From Variovorax sp. dw_308 (GTDB lineage: Bacteria > Pseudomonadota > Gammaproteobacteria > Burkholderiales > Burkholderiaceae_C): DNA of 64,000 nt. Under the pieces are notes generated by a model, which was given only the letters and a program-made list of their open reading frames with translations, was not told the origin of the DNA and ran no database searches. Shown piece after piece: positions 1-8,789 of this stretch (the stretch's first letter is position 1; every line of letters begins with the position of its first letter). Both the position numbers and the translations under genes were made by a program. The stretch covers positions 1 through 64,000 of the forward strand of contig NZ_JAATOM010000018.1 of the NCBI RefSeq assembly GCF_019207085.1, read 5' to 3'.

Positions 1-510
1 TCCCGTTGCTGAAGCACGGCGCGCCAGTGGTCGCCTCCGGACGTACTCACGCTGTCTGGCATTGAGCGGTCGCGGGGCCAGCGACAAGTCGGCCGCGAAT
101 GGCGGCTCTATGGGGCTGCGGCCTCGGGACTTTCACGAGGCAGCTCGCGCCGCGCCAGAGACGACTTCTCTACTGCTCGTCGCTTGCGCACCATCAGACC
201 TTTCGCGCGATAGAGTCGATACGCGCGCTCGACGTTGATGGCCGGCCATCAAGGCGTAGCCGGCTGAGCAGTGGCGGCGATGCTGGCCTGTGAGTTCCCC
301 AGGCACTCGCGTAGGGCCTTGTTGGCTGGCGTTCGCTCCGATCCGGTCATCAAGCAGGGTACGGCCGCGATGCCGATCAGGGACCTGCGCCGCAAGGGCC
401 GCATCAGCGACGCGCCCTTGCGCGCGGATCGCGGCATATGGCAATCCTGCGAGTCGGCGCGCTGGGTCGCGCGGCCCCTGTGACGGCGGCACCCGCTGAC
501 GCCTGGCGAC
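1..510. other. no supportable gene
   Basis: This stretch lies downstream of the ThDP decarboxylase gene. Several short open frames overlap here on both strands, as expected at high GC. None shows a recognisable domain, a good ribosome binding site or a credible start. It may be the remains of an older gene, but I cannot assign it. Confidence 0.5.
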
Positions 511-2055
511 TCAGACCATCAGTTCGATCAAGAACGGCCCAATTCGTCCGAAGCTGGAACGCATCAGCCTTCCCAATTCATCCAGCGTGGTCGCGCGTGC
601 GGCCTCCACCCCCATGCCGTTCGCCAGCTTGACCCAGCTAAGCGGGGGGTTCCCCAGGTCCAGCATGCTCATGGCGGTTTCGCCTGGCGACGCGCCGACG
701 TTCCCGTACTCGCCGATCAGGATGTTGTACTTGCCGTTGTTCAGAATGATGGTAGTCACCGGCAATCGCTCGCGAGCCTGCGTCCACAGTGATTGCAGCG
801 AATACATCGCCGAACCGTCGGCCTGCAGGCTGATGACCCGCCGCCTCTTGCCCGCTCCCAACGCGGCACCTGTGGCCACGGGCATACCATCGCCGATGGC
901 CCCACCGGCCAAGTGCAGCCAGTCGTGCGCCGGTGCTGCATGGGTGGACTTGTAGAAGCCGCGGCCGTAGGAAATGCTTTCGTCGGAAACGATGGCGTTC
1001 TCAGGCATCAGGGCCGCTAACGTCTGGGCCAGTCCCTCGGGCGTCGGCGCGCCACTTCCTGCCTCCGGCTGGGGGCCGGGATCTGGCATCGCCACGTCGG
1101 GCGCCCTCAGGACCTCGACCAATCCGCGCAAAGCTTCATCCGGGTTCTGATCTGGACGCGATAGCACGTGCAGTTGCGCATCGGGCGCGTGCTGCACGGA
1201 GGGCATGTTGGGATACCCGAAGAATCCCACGGGCGGGCGAGCGTTGACCAGGATGATGTGCTTGAAGGGCGCTAGAACCCGGATCGCCGCCTCCATGGCG
1301 TAGGGGACGCGCTCGAGCGGCAGATTGCCGCGTCCGCGCGCCAAGTGGCTGGTGACGTAGTCGGCCATTACCTTCGCCCCAGTGGCGCTGGCGATGCGCC
1401 AGGCTAGGCGCTGCGATGCGGCCAACACGGCATTGCCGGCCAGCAGCAGGAGCACGTCCCCCTGATGGGCGCGCAGGATGCGGGCAGCGCCATCGATAGC
1501 AGCGCCGTCGATGGCCGCAGCTGGCGGCGCCGCAAAGGGCGTGCCGACTTCGCCACCTTCCGACCAGGAGACGTCTGCCGGCAGGATTAGGGTTGCGATC
1601 TGGCCGGGATAGCTGCGCGCAGCACGTACCGCCTCTGCCGCATCGCGTCCGAGCTCGGGGGTGCGGGTGCTGGTGCGCACCCAAGCCGACACGGTCTGTG
1701 CCATGCCGGCCGTGTCCGCCGTCAGGGGGGCATCGAAGGGGCGGTGGCAAGTTGCCTGGTCGCCCACGATGTTGACAATGCCGCTGCGTGCCCGCCGCGC
1801 GTTGTGCAGGTTGCCCATGCCGTTGGCCAGCCCGGGGCCGCAGTGCAGCAGCGTGCAGGCGGGCTTGCGTGTCACCCTGTAGTAGCCGTCGGCCATGCCG
1901 GTCACGACGTTCTCCTGCAGTCCCAGCACGCACCTCATGCCGGGCACTTGGTCCAGCGCCGCCACGAAGTGCATCTCGCTGGTGCCGGGGTTGGCGAAAC
2001 AGGTATCCACGCCCGCGGCCAGCAGGGTCTTCACCAAACTCTTGGCGCCATTCAT
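511..2055 (-). CDS. ThDP-dependent decarboxylase / acetolactate-synthase-like enzyme
   Basis: A 514-aa thiamine-diphosphate enzyme of the acetolactate synthase / benzoylformate decarboxylase superfamily, probably acting on a 2-oxo acid. The N-terminal pyrimidine-binding domain has the CFANPGTSE turn (about residues 19-27) and the conserved catalytic Glu at about 48 in GLQENVV. The C-terminal domain has ADGSAMYSLQSLWT followed by NN, a GDG-to-ADG variant of the ThDP/Mg motif. The start is the ATG at 2055, because AGGAG lies just upstream; a longer frame exists but runs into the previous gene. It is the last gene of the operon, 4 bp after the FAD hydroxylase stop, which suggests it decarboxylates a product of that pathway. 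The exact substrate cannot be read from the sequence. Confidence 0.85.
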   Translation of the reverse strand: MNGAKSLVKTLLAAGVDTCFANPGTSEMHFVAALDQVPGMRCVLGLQENVVTGMADGYYRVTRKPACTLLHCGPGLANGMGNLHNARRARSGIVNIVGDQATCHRPFDAPLTADTAGMAQTVSAWVRTSTRTPELGRDAAEAVRAARSYPGQIATLILPADVSWSEGGEVGTPFAAPPAAAIDGAAIDGAARILRAHQGDVLLLLAGNAVLAASQRLAWRIASATGAKVMADYVTSHLARGRGNLPLERVPYAMEAAIRVLAPFKHIILVNARPPVGFFGYPNMPSVQHAPDAQLHVLSRPDQNPDEALRGLVEVLRAPDVAMPDPGPQPEAGSGAPTPEGLAQTLAALMPENAIVSDESISYGRGFYKSTHAAPAHDWLHLAGGAIGDGMPVATGAALGAGKRRRVISLQADGSAMYSLQSLWTQARERLPVTTIILNNGKYNILIGEYGNVGASPGETAMSMLDLGNPPLSWVKLANGMGVEAARATTLDELGRLMRSSFGRIGPFLIELMV

Positions 2056-2059
2056 GTGG

Positions 2060-3772
2060 TCAGCTCCTTGTCGCTGAATGCACGGCGCACCCAGAGGGCT
2101 GCACATTTTCCTGCCCCAGCCGCAGGCCGAATGCTGCATACGCATCGCACAGCGCGCGCTGGCTCTTTGCCGAAGCGTCGCCGGCAAGGTACGCAACGTG
2201 CCCGTCCGGCCGCACCAGCAGCGCACCGCTGTCACCGATGGCCTCCAGCGCTAGCCAGCCCGTCAAAAAGCTCGATTTCGCCGGCAAGCGGATTTCGCGG
2301 CAGTCGGGAAGCGCACCCGCCACGTCGCTCCAGTCGGCGCAACGGCCGGTGAGCAGCGTGAAGCGCGCCGGATCCAGCAAGTCGAGCGTCGAGCGCTGCG
2401 TGCCCGGGCTTTCCTCGAACCACGCATGCGGCAGTCGTGCACCCCTCTCTAGCGAGGGCTCGTAGCGCAGGGGATCGGCGGGCCCATGGACTGGCGGTCC
2501 GTAGCTGAAGCCGAGTTGCAGTCCCTCGCTGAGAAAGTGCTCCTTGTGCAGTGCCAGCTCCGCCGCCAGAGTGGCGCGCCCTTCGCTCGAAGGCGGCCCA
2601 TCGGCGAGGACCCCTGTCGCCAGCGCGAACAGGCCCTGGAGCTTCTGCGCATTAGCGAGACTCTGCGCCGTGTTGATCTCCGCCACCGGCCGGCGCTCCG
2701 CGCCGTAGCTGTCGAGCAGCACTTCGCCATCGGCCGCGGTCTCGCGCAGGAGCGCCGACAGCTTCCAGGCGAGGTTGTGCGCGTCTTGGATGCCGGTATT
2801 GAGGCCGAGGCCGCCTGTCGGCGGAAAGCGGTGTGCTGCGTCGCCCACCAGGAAGCAGCGACCTGCGCGGTATTCTTGCGCGACCTGCGCGGACATCATC
2901 CAGGGCAGCACATGCCTGATGCGGATGTCCACGTCGTCGCGGCCGATGGCCCGCCGGATCATTGCTAGGCAGCGCTCGTCCGGGAAATCCGCGCTGTCGA
3001 ACTGTTCGGCCGCAAGCCGCGGAGAGTAGACCCAGGTACGGGCGGGATCGTAGGCAATGAACGTCCCGGGTGCATCGGGACCGAGAATCCAGTACAGAAC
3101 GCCTTCCCGATCGCCGATGATCGGCCGGAGGTCGGCCTCGAAATGAATGGTGATGCGCGCCCGCACGGACGCAATCCCACCCATCGGAATTCCGAGGCGC
3201 TCGCGCACCGAGCTGCCCGCGCCGTCGGCTGCGACAAGGTAGGTGCCGCGCTCGACGTAGCTCTCCCCCGCCGATTCGAACTGGGCGACTACAACACCCG
3301 ACTCCTCGCGGCAGTCGACGAAGGTGTGGCCGTGGCGCAGGTCGATCAGGGGCATGGCCGCGGCATGCGCTTGGAGCACGCGCTCGAAGTCCGGCTGCGC
3401 GATGTTCAGCAGAGGCGTCGGGCTGGCCCCGGCAGGCGACAGGGCCGTCTCGCTGTCCAGCGGAAGGCTGCCGAGCAAGGGCCCGGCCAGCGTGCGCATG
3501 AACAAGGCATGATGGCTGCGGGGTCCGTGGCCCGACGCGCCGCGCAGCGCGTCGACGTCGATCGCAAGCGCGCGACAGATCTCCAGGGTGCGCGGATTGA
3601 AAACATGGGCCTTGGGCGCACTCGACTCACGCGGCGTGCGCTTTTCGAACACGACGGACCGGTGGCCCTGGCGCGCAAGCAGGAGGGCCATCATGAGGCC
3701 AACCGGGCCGCCGCCTACGATGAGCACGGGATGGACTGATGGGCCCTGTGGCTGCCCGGCTGTTGGGTTCAT
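2060..3772 (-). CDS. FAD-dependent aromatic monooxygenase (PheA/TfdB/MhpA type)
   Basis: A 570-aa flavoprotein hydroxylase of the phenol 2-monooxygenase / 3-hydroxyphenylpropionate hydroxylase superfamily, using NAD(P)H and O2 to hydroxylate an aromatic ring. The Rossmann GGGPVGLMMALLLARQG (about residues 20-36) binds FAD. The DG motif is in VAADGAGSSVRERLG, and the second FAD motif GDAAHRFPPTGGLGLNTG is near residue 310. Length is normal for the family, with a C-terminal thioredoxin-like extension ending near the VRPDGHVAYL strand. It sits between the VOC protein and the decarboxylase, consistent with ring hydroxylation ahead of extradiol cleavage. A paralogue lies at 12113-13723. Confidence 0.9.
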   Translation of the reverse strand: MNPTAGQPQGPSVHPVLIVGGGPVGLMMALLLARQGHRSVVFEKRTPRESSAPKAHVFNPRTLEICRALAIDVDALRGASGHGPRSHHALFMRTLAGPLLGSLPLDSETALSPAGASPTPLLNIAQPDFERVLQAHAAAMPLIDLRHGHTFVDCREESGVVVAQFESAGESYVERGTYLVAADGAGSSVRERLGIPMGGIASVRARITIHFEADLRPIIGDREGVLYWILGPDAPGTFIAYDPARTWVYSPRLAAEQFDSADFPDERCLAMIRRAIGRDDVDIRIRHVLPWMMSAQVAQEYRAGRCFLVGDAAHRFPPTGGLGLNTGIQDAHNLAWKLSALLRETAADGEVLLDSYGAERRPVAEINTAQSLANAQKLQGLFALATGVLADGPPSSEGRATLAAELALHKEHFLSEGLQLGFSYGPPVHGPADPLRYEPSLERGARLPHAWFEESPGTQRSTLDLLDPARFTLLTGRCADWSDVAGALPDCREIRLPAKSSFLTGWLALEAIGDSGALLVRPDGHVAYLAGDASAKSQRALCDAYAAFGLRLGQENVQPSGCAVHSATRS

Positions 3773-3884
3773 GAAAATTCTTTCTTCAATGGGTCTGCGT
3801 TGGCAGACAGCCGCGCGCTCCCCGGGTCTGCGGCCCCAGGGACAGCGGTACGGCTGCGACAGCTGCGTCCAGTCGTCGGCGACG

Positions 3885-4469
3885 CTAGCGGGACGGCGCT
3901 GAACGGGGACCCACGTTCGGACGGCGCTTCAGGTCCGCCTCCGGCTCGCCTGCCAGATAGCGAGAAAGCAGGGCTTCTGGCTCGAAGTTCGCCCCGATCG
4001 GGTTTTCCTCGAACTCGGGCGATGACAGCCAGGCCGTCGCTTCCTCCATGTCCGCGAAATTGTCGATCTGCAGCTCGACTCGGTTGCCGTCGGGGTCGGT
4101 GTAATAGATGGACGTTGTCGGGCCATGGTTGAGTGAATGGTGCGGCATGATGCCAGCGTCGCGCAGACGCACGAAGGTGCGCAGCAGGTCGCCAAGGCTG
4201 CTGTAGGTGAAGGCCACATGGTGCAAGCCCGAAGCGGCAGGCGCGGGGCCCGACAGCGACGGGATCTCGATCACCGCCACTCGATGGTGCTCGTCGTCGA
4301 AAGACAGAAAGCCGATGAAGTGGTTGTCGAATACGGTTCGCGCGAGCAGGACCGTCGCGTACCAGTCCATCATGGCCTTCTTGTCCCTGCTCTTGAAGAC
4401 AAGGTGCGCCAGCTTCTCGGGCGGACGGTCTTGCTCGGGCAGGGTACGCATCGCATGACTTGGGTTCAT
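3885..4469 (-). CDS. VOC-family extradiol dioxygenase-like protein
   Basis: A 194-aa vicinal-oxygen-chelate protein. The likely metal triad is His in KLAHLVF, His in GLHHVAFTY and Glu in DPDGNRVELQ, the H-H-E arrangement of type I extradiol dioxygenases. This fits ring cleavage of a catechol made by the adjacent hydroxylase, though VOC proteins also include isomerases and lyases. Its start overlaps the FAH-family gene stop by ATGA, so the two are translationally coupled. A 112-bp gap with nothing recognisable separates it from the hydroxylase. Confidence 0.8.
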   Translation of the reverse strand: MNPSHAMRTLPEQDRPPEKLAHLVFKSRDKKAMMDWYATVLLARTVFDNHFIGFLSFDDEHHRVAVIEIPSLSGPAPAASGLHHVAFTYSSLGDLLRTFVRLRDAGIMPHHSLNHGPTTSIYYTDPDGNRVELQIDNFADMEEATAWLSSPEFEENPIGANFEPEALLSRYLAGEPEADLKRRPNVGPRSAPSR

Positions 4470-5338
4470 TTCTCACCTTCCTGTCTTAATCCTTGGACGT
4501 CGCCTACCTGGCCGCCAGACGCGTCCGCCGCTACCGTGTTGCGCAGCGCACCGACGCCATCTACCGTCACCTCCACCACGTCACCGGCCTTTAGCCACAG
4601 CGCGGGCTCGCGCGACACTCCGACCCCAGCCGGTGTGCCCGTGGCGATGATGTCCCCGGTGCGAAGCTCTGTGAACGTAGACAGGTAGTGGACGATGCGC
4701 GGAATCGAGTAAATCAGCTTGTCGGTCGAAGAGGATTGCATCTCGCGCCCATTCACTGTCGTGCGGATGCGCATCGCGGCCACATCCGAGATTTTTTCGC
4801 TGGTCACGATCCAGGGCCCGCAGGCCCCGCTGGCGTGGAAGTTCTTTCCTGCCGTCAGCGACTGCTTCTGGACATCCCTGACGCTGCCGTCCATGAAGAC
4901 CGTGAAGCCTCCCACGTGGTCCCAGGCATCGGCCAGCGCGATGTGGCGGCCCGGTTTTCCGATGACGAACGCCACCTCGCCTTCGAAATCGTATGCCGTC
5001 GACGAGGACGGCATGGCGAGCGGGTACCCGTGTCCGACCACGCTGCGGGCAAGCCGCAGGAACACTGAGGGAAAAGGCGGCATGTCACGCTCGACCTCTT
5101 CCACATGTTCCTTGTAGTTGAGCCCGATGCAGAACAGCGCGGCGTCCTCGACAAAGGGCACCTCCAGCGCCGCGCCGGACAGCTCGGACGACATTGCGGC
5201 GGCATCCGTCCAGCCGCCGGGGGCGCCCGTGTGACGCAAGGCGTCGATGACGTCCTGCTGCGACAAGATGCGCAGCCCCTCGTGTCCCGCAGCAACCCAG
5301 CGAACCTCCGCGCCGTGTCGAATTCTGGCAAGTTTCAT
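4466..5338 (-). CDS. fumarylacetoacetate hydrolase (FAH)-family protein
   Basis: A 290-aa enzyme of the FAH superfamily, which hydrolyses or decarboxylates acidic ring-cleavage products. The N-terminal part is short; the catalytic domain carries GLNYKEHVEEV, the metal-binding DFEGEVAFVIGK, the FMDGSVRDVQ loop and the C-terminal GDIIATGTPAGVG. This is the usual FAH / 2-hydroxyhepta-2,4-diene-1,7-dioate isomerase layout. Neighbours (VOC dioxygenase downstream, Bug binding protein upstream) point to processing of an extradiol ring-fission product. The ATG at 5338 gives the expected MKLARI N-terminus. Confidence 0.88.
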   Translation of the reverse strand: MKLARIRHGAEVRWVAAGHEGLRILSQQDVIDALRHTGAPGGWTDAAAMSSELSGAALEVPFVEDAALFCIGLNYKEHVEEVERDMPPFPSVFLRLARSVVGHGYPLAMPSSSTAYDFEGEVAFVIGKPGRHIALADAWDHVGGFTVFMDGSVRDVQKQSLTAGKNFHASGACGPWIVTSEKISDVAAMRIRTTVNGREMQSSSTDKLIYSIPRIVHYLSTFTELRTGDIIATGTPAGVGVSREPALWLKAGDVVEVTVDGVGALRNTVAADASGGQVGDVQGLRQEGEK

Positions 5339-5362
5339 GTTGCGATCTGTTTCAGCATACGA

Positions 5363-6352
5363 TCAGTCCATGGTCATCTTGACCTTCGACTCCCGCACGA
5401 TGGGCCCGACCACGGCGCGGTCCTTGCGCACGAACTCCGCGAAATCCTCCGGGCTTCCGACCATCGGGTCTATGGTCTGCGGATCCATGACACTGGTCTT
5501 GAAGGCCGGATCCTGCATGGCCTGATTCACGAGGCCATTGATCTTGCGCACGACGTCTTGCGGCGTGCCGCGCGGGGCGAAAAGGCCGAGCCAGGTCGTG
5601 ATGTACTGGGGAAAGCCCTGCTCGGCCAGGGTGGGCACATTCGGCAGCAAGGGGCTGCGCTTGGGGCCGAGGATCGCCAGCGGCTTGACACGGCCAGCCT
5701 CGATCAGGGGAATGGCTGGACCGATGCCAAACAGCGTGACATCCACCTCGCCGGCGATGGTGGCCTGCAAGGCCGGACCGCCGCCCTTGTACGGCACGGA
5801 AAGGAAGCCCGCGCCGCCCGAGTTGGACAGCCATTCCGCATACACGTGCACGAAGCTGCCGACGCCGAATGTCGCCCACTTCACCGACCCCGGCTTCGCC
5901 CTGCCAAGTTCCATCAGTTCGACCATCGAGTTGGCACGCACGGAAGGATGCGCCAGGACGATGCCGGAAATGATGCCAAGGTTCGCGACCGGCACCAGGT
6001 CGCGCTCGGCGTCATAAGGCAGCTTGTCATAGAGAAGCGGATTCATGATGACCGGATCGCTGTTGGTGAGAAGCAGCGTGTACCCGTCTGCGGGCGACTT
6101 CGCGAAGTACGAAGTACCAATGATCCCCGTGGCGCCGGGCCGGTTCTCGACAACGACTGCCTGGCCCAGCCGCGGCCGCAGGAACTCGCCGAGCCCCCGC
6201 GCGATCGCATCGGTCGCAGCGCCTGGCGGACCCGGAACGATGATGTGGACTGGCTTGTCGGGGAACGTGGTGCCTTGCGCCAGTGCGGCCTGCGCCACCG
6301 CCAGTGCGGCGGCGCACAATAGGCGACTGAGCCGCAATAGTCTCTGCTTCAC
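5363..6352 (-). CDS. Bug/TctC-family periplasmic substrate-binding protein
   Basis: A 329-aa tripartite-tricarboxylate-transporter (Bug) binding protein that captures an organic acid in the periplasm. A basic N-terminus and hydrophobic signal peptide end near ALAQG. The family signatures FPDKPVHIIVPGPPG, NRPGATGIIGT and DGYTLLLTNSD follow. I chose the GTG at 6352 because AAGGAG is 7 bp upstream; the upstream in-frame TTG has no such site. No TctA/TctB membrane partners are nearby, the common 'orphan Bug' situation in Burkholderiales. First gene of the catabolic operon. Confidence 0.9.
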   Translation of the reverse strand: MKQRLLRLSRLLCAAALAVAQAALAQGTTFPDKPVHIIVPGPPGAATDAIARGLGEFLRPRLGQAVVVENRPGATGIIGTSYFAKSPADGYTLLLTNSDPVIMNPLLYDKLPYDAERDLVPVANLGIISGIVLAHPSVRANSMVELMELGRAKPGSVKWATFGVGSFVHVYAEWLSNSGGAGFLSVPYKGGGPALQATIAGEVDVTLFGIGPAIPLIEAGRVKPLAILGPKRSPLLPNVPTLAEQGFPQYITTWLGLFAPRGTPQDVVRKINGLVNQAMQDPAFKTSVMDPQTIDPMVGSPEDFAEFVRKDRAVVGPIVRESKVKMTMD

Positions 6353-6472
6353 GATTGTCTCCTTATCTTTCAAATTATTCGAACCTCAGTGATCGAAGTG
6401 CAGGCAAGCACGTCGTTCAGTGAACGGGGACTCGCCACTGCGCAGCCCGGGTCGCCCTTCCTTGGTAGGAAC

Positions 6473-6634
6473 CCGCTTCAATCCGTGCTCAACGCTTTCT
6501 ACGCAAGGCTGCTGGCCGCTGGCAAGCCCAAAAAGGTCGCTTTCCTGGCCTGCATGCACAAGCTGCTGATCGTCCTGATCGCGATCGCTTGCACCAGGAT
6601 GCCTTGGAGCAATGAGATTGCGGGGATCGCCTGA
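6473..6634 (+). pseudogene. IS110-family transposase remnant (C-terminus)
   Basis: The translated segment FYARLLAAGKPKKVAFLACM followed by HKLLIVLIAIA and MPW is the conserved C-terminal end of IS110/IS1111 transposases. Only about 50 residues remain; the DEDD catalytic N-terminus is absent. It lies on the opposite strand, between the Bug gene and the NTF2-like gene, so an insertion probably once separated these two. Confidence 0.7.
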
Positions 6635-6711
6635 GTTCGTCATTCAAGATGGCTGCTTGGCTTGTTTCCTTGTGGAAAAGGATGCGCTTTTGCCTTCCCG
6701 CGTCCTCAGCG

Positions 6712-7146
6712 TCAGGACTGCCCGGCCAGTACCAGCACCGCACGGCGGTGCTGGATTCGCCAGCCGTCGGTGGTCCGCCTGAATTCGTCCTCGAATCGGC
6801 CAACCATCTCCGGTGCGGCGAGGCTCAGTGGCAACGCAGGCGCAGCCGGGTCGGCGCACTGGATGCGATAGAGGAGGAAAGGCGTCACGCCACGCGCTGA
6901 CGTCTCATCAATCACCTCGATGTGTGATTGAAAGCACAGGTGTTGGGTGTACAGGTCTGGCGGGCGCCGCGACTGGGCTGCACGGATCTCCTCACGCCCC
7001 GCCAAGGTGGCGCCGCGGCGTTCGAACCGACCGTCCTGCGCGAACAGTTCGGCCACCGCGTCACCGCATCGCGCGTCCACAAGGACCGCAAACGCCGCGA
7101 CAAGCTGCTGGCAATGGCTAACGATCGCGCTTTTCGACTGCTGCAT
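6712..7146 (-). CDS. NTF2-like (SnoaL/aromatic dioxygenase beta-subunit fold) protein
   Basis: A protein of 144 aa from the ATG at 7146, which has AGAGGAG just upstream; another ATG at 7170 is possible. The pattern VDARCGDAVAELFAQDGRFERRGATLAGREEI near the N-terminus and WRIQHRRAVLVLAG at the C-terminus is typical of the NTF2-like superfamily (SnoaL_4). Such proteins act as small isomerases, dehydratases or dioxygenase beta-like subunits. Transcribed away from the LysR gene at 7276, so probably its target. The function is inferred from fold only. Confidence 0.75.
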   Translation of the reverse strand: MQQSKSAIVSHCQQLVAAFAVLVDARCGDAVAELFAQDGRFERRGATLAGREEIRAAQSRRPPDLYTQHLCFQSHIEVIDETSARGVTPFLLYRIQCADPAAPALPLSLAAPEMVGRFEDEFRRTTDGWRIQHRRAVLVLAGQS

Positions 7147-7226
7147 ATGTCTCCTCTGCTCACCACGCATTTCAGGATCGCATGTCTGTCGATGCGCCGC
7201 GTGGCCAGTCCAAGGTTAGTGGGAGG

Positions 7227-7246
7227 GGTATATTCCGCAAAATACC
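7227..7246. promoter_or_regulatory. putative LysR-type operator
   Basis: GGTAT-N10-ATACC is a perfect interrupted palindrome containing the T-N11-A core of LysR boxes. It sits in the 129-bp divergent region between the NTF2-like gene and the LysR gene, 30 bp before the latter. Seen directly; its role is inferred. Confidence 0.45.
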
Positions 7247-7275
7247 AATATCCGATACTGCCATCACTATTTGAT

Positions 7276-8187
7276 ATGCCGCTTCCGCTTCGTGACCTAA
7301 TGCGCATCCTAGCCATCGCGGAGCATGGAAGCGTGAGCCAGGCAGCGCGCGCGCTGCACATCGCGCAACCGGCGCTGTCGAAGACATTGCAGGGATCGGA
7401 GGCCTACCTGGGCGCTGCCCTGTTCGTTCGCGCGAACAGCGGGGTGCAACTGACGGCAGCCGGTGGCGCGCTGATCGAGCACGCGCGTGCCATTCGCGGG
7501 GAGTTGGAGCGTGCCGATAAGAGCATGAAGTTGCTGCGCGAAGGCCAACGGCGCCGGGTAACGATCGGCATCGCAGAAGTGCCGCCGCTGGTGCCCACGG
7601 CCCAGGCCTTGCTGAAAACCCAAGAGGCATTCCCGGAACTGACGATTCGCGTCGAGGTCGCGTCCTTTCAGGGCATGGTGGACCAGCTTCTCAGCGCGCA
7701 GATCGACTTCATCTTCGGAGCGCTTCCGGATCAGCCGCCCAGACCAACGATCGTTGAAAAAACGGTTTACATTGAGGAGGCCATCATCGCATGCAGCGCC
7801 CGCAGTCCATTGTTTTCGGCGAAGCAAGTGCGCTCGTCCGCGCTGACCGACGCGCGCTGGATCATTGGCCCGGAAGGGCAGGCCTCCCGGCACCTCCTAC
7901 AAGACTTCCTTCGCCTCCGTGATTTGGCCGTGCCACACGTCGTCCTCGAGACCGAGAGCGTTCCGCTGCGGCGCCAGATGGTCCTGGAGTCCGATCTCCT
8001 ATCGGTCTTCTATCGGGCGCAGGTGCAGACCTGGCTGAAGTCGAAAGAGTTGCGTGCCCTGCCGCTCGAGTGGCCACGCAAGCGCCGAGTCGGCACCTTG
8101 CGCCCAAGTGCGTCGCCGACCAGGGTGCATGACGTCTTCGTGGAGGAGTTGCATATCGTCTGCAGACGGGACGGGTTGACGACCTGA
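7276..8187 (+). CDS. LysR-family transcriptional regulator
   Basis: A 303-aa LTTR. The winged helix-turn-helix covers about residues 3-60, with AEHGSVSQAARALHIAQPALS as the recognition region (shown in parts: GSVSQAARALHIAQPALS). A substrate-binding domain follows, with the usual RRVTIGIAEVPPL and DFIFGALPD strands. The ATG at 7276 gives the canonical MPLPLRDLMRILAIAEHGS N-terminus; upstream in-frame starts would add about 116 non-homologous residues. It is divergent to the NTF2-like/Bug operon and a palindrome lies between them, so it probably controls that operon and itself. Confidence 0.9.
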   Translation: MPLPLRDLMRILAIAEHGSVSQAARALHIAQPALSKTLQGSEAYLGAALFVRANSGVQLTAAGGALIEHARAIRGELERADKSMKLLREGQRRRVTIGIAEVPPLVPTAQALLKTQEAFPELTIRVEVASFQGMVDQLLSAQIDFIFGALPDQPPRPTIVEKTVYIEEAIIACSARSPLFSAKQVRSSALTDARWIIGPEGQASRHLLQDFLRLRDLAVPHVVLETESVPLRRQMVLESDLLSVFYRAQVQTWLKSKELRALPLEWPRKRRVGTLRPSASPTRVHDVFVEELHIVCRRDGLTT

Positions 8188-8535
8188 CGTGCAGCGATCG
8201 TTGACCGGTGATCGCTCGGAAACCGGCGCCCGAACGTCGGGGGCACGGTCAATCCTCGTCTCACCCCGTGCGCGCCCTCTTTCACGACGCCGGGGCACGA
8301 CAAGCAAGCGAAGCTGATGGCTGGATCCGGCTGCGAAGTCGCCGGTCGGTTCGCTGCCCCCTAAGCAAGCTCCCTCAAGTTGACGGAGTACGTGTCGATC
8401 GGAATCTGGCTGCGGCCTGCTTGGTAGCCAGTGCCGCCGTCACCCAGGCGATGACCACGACTAGGTCAGGCGTTCTTCACAGTCGTTCAAGCATTTCTTG
8501 AACCTGACCTGACACTTCCGAGCGGGACGTGCGCC
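8188..8535. other. intergenic debris with nested inverted repeats
   Basis: No gene recognised in 348 bp. Near the right end GTTCAAG (8485-8491) pairs perfectly with CTTGAAC (8497-8503), and GGTCAGG (8464-8470) pairs with CCTGACC (8503-8509), making a nested hairpin. No U-tract follows, so I do not call it a terminator. It could be a mobile-element end. Confidence 0.4.
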
Positions 8536-8751
8536 TTATTCGATCACGATGTTAGCCTGCGCGAGGACCGACTGCGGCAGCGAGAGGCCGAGCTCGCGTG
8601 CCGTGCCCAGATTGAGGGCGAGATCGAACCGAGAACGCCGCCCTACGGGTAGATCGGCGGCTTTTTCTCCCCTGAGAATTCGCGCGACGAATGTGGCCGA
8701 GTATTTGCAGTGCGCAGCCAAATCGGTGCCGCAGCTCATCAACATACTTGA
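8536..8751 (-). pseudogene. ABC substrate-binding protein remnant (TrpX/ABC_sub_bind family, C-terminus)
   Basis: About 70 residues read as the C-terminal end of an ABC_sub_bind (YtrF/TrpX-like) binding protein: YSATFVARILRGEKAADLPV, then FDLALNLGTARELGLSLPQS and VLAQANIVIE before a TAA stop. The remaining two thirds of the gene are missing. Upstream it abuts the GIY-YIG-like pseudogene in another frame, so the junction near 8750-8790 is a deletion or recombination scar. Confidence 0.7.
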
Positions 8752-8789
8752 CCGCGCGGTTAGTCGGCGGACTTGCCAGCCTTGACCAA

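Noticed and set aside
133..492. Open frames on both strands near the left edge
   Set aside because: No domain, ribosome binding site or codon pattern; typical of chance frames at high GC.
8464..8509. Nested inverted repeat as intrinsic terminator of the LysR gene
   Set aside because: Nearly 300 bp from the stop codon and without a U-tract; left as an unexplained repeat.
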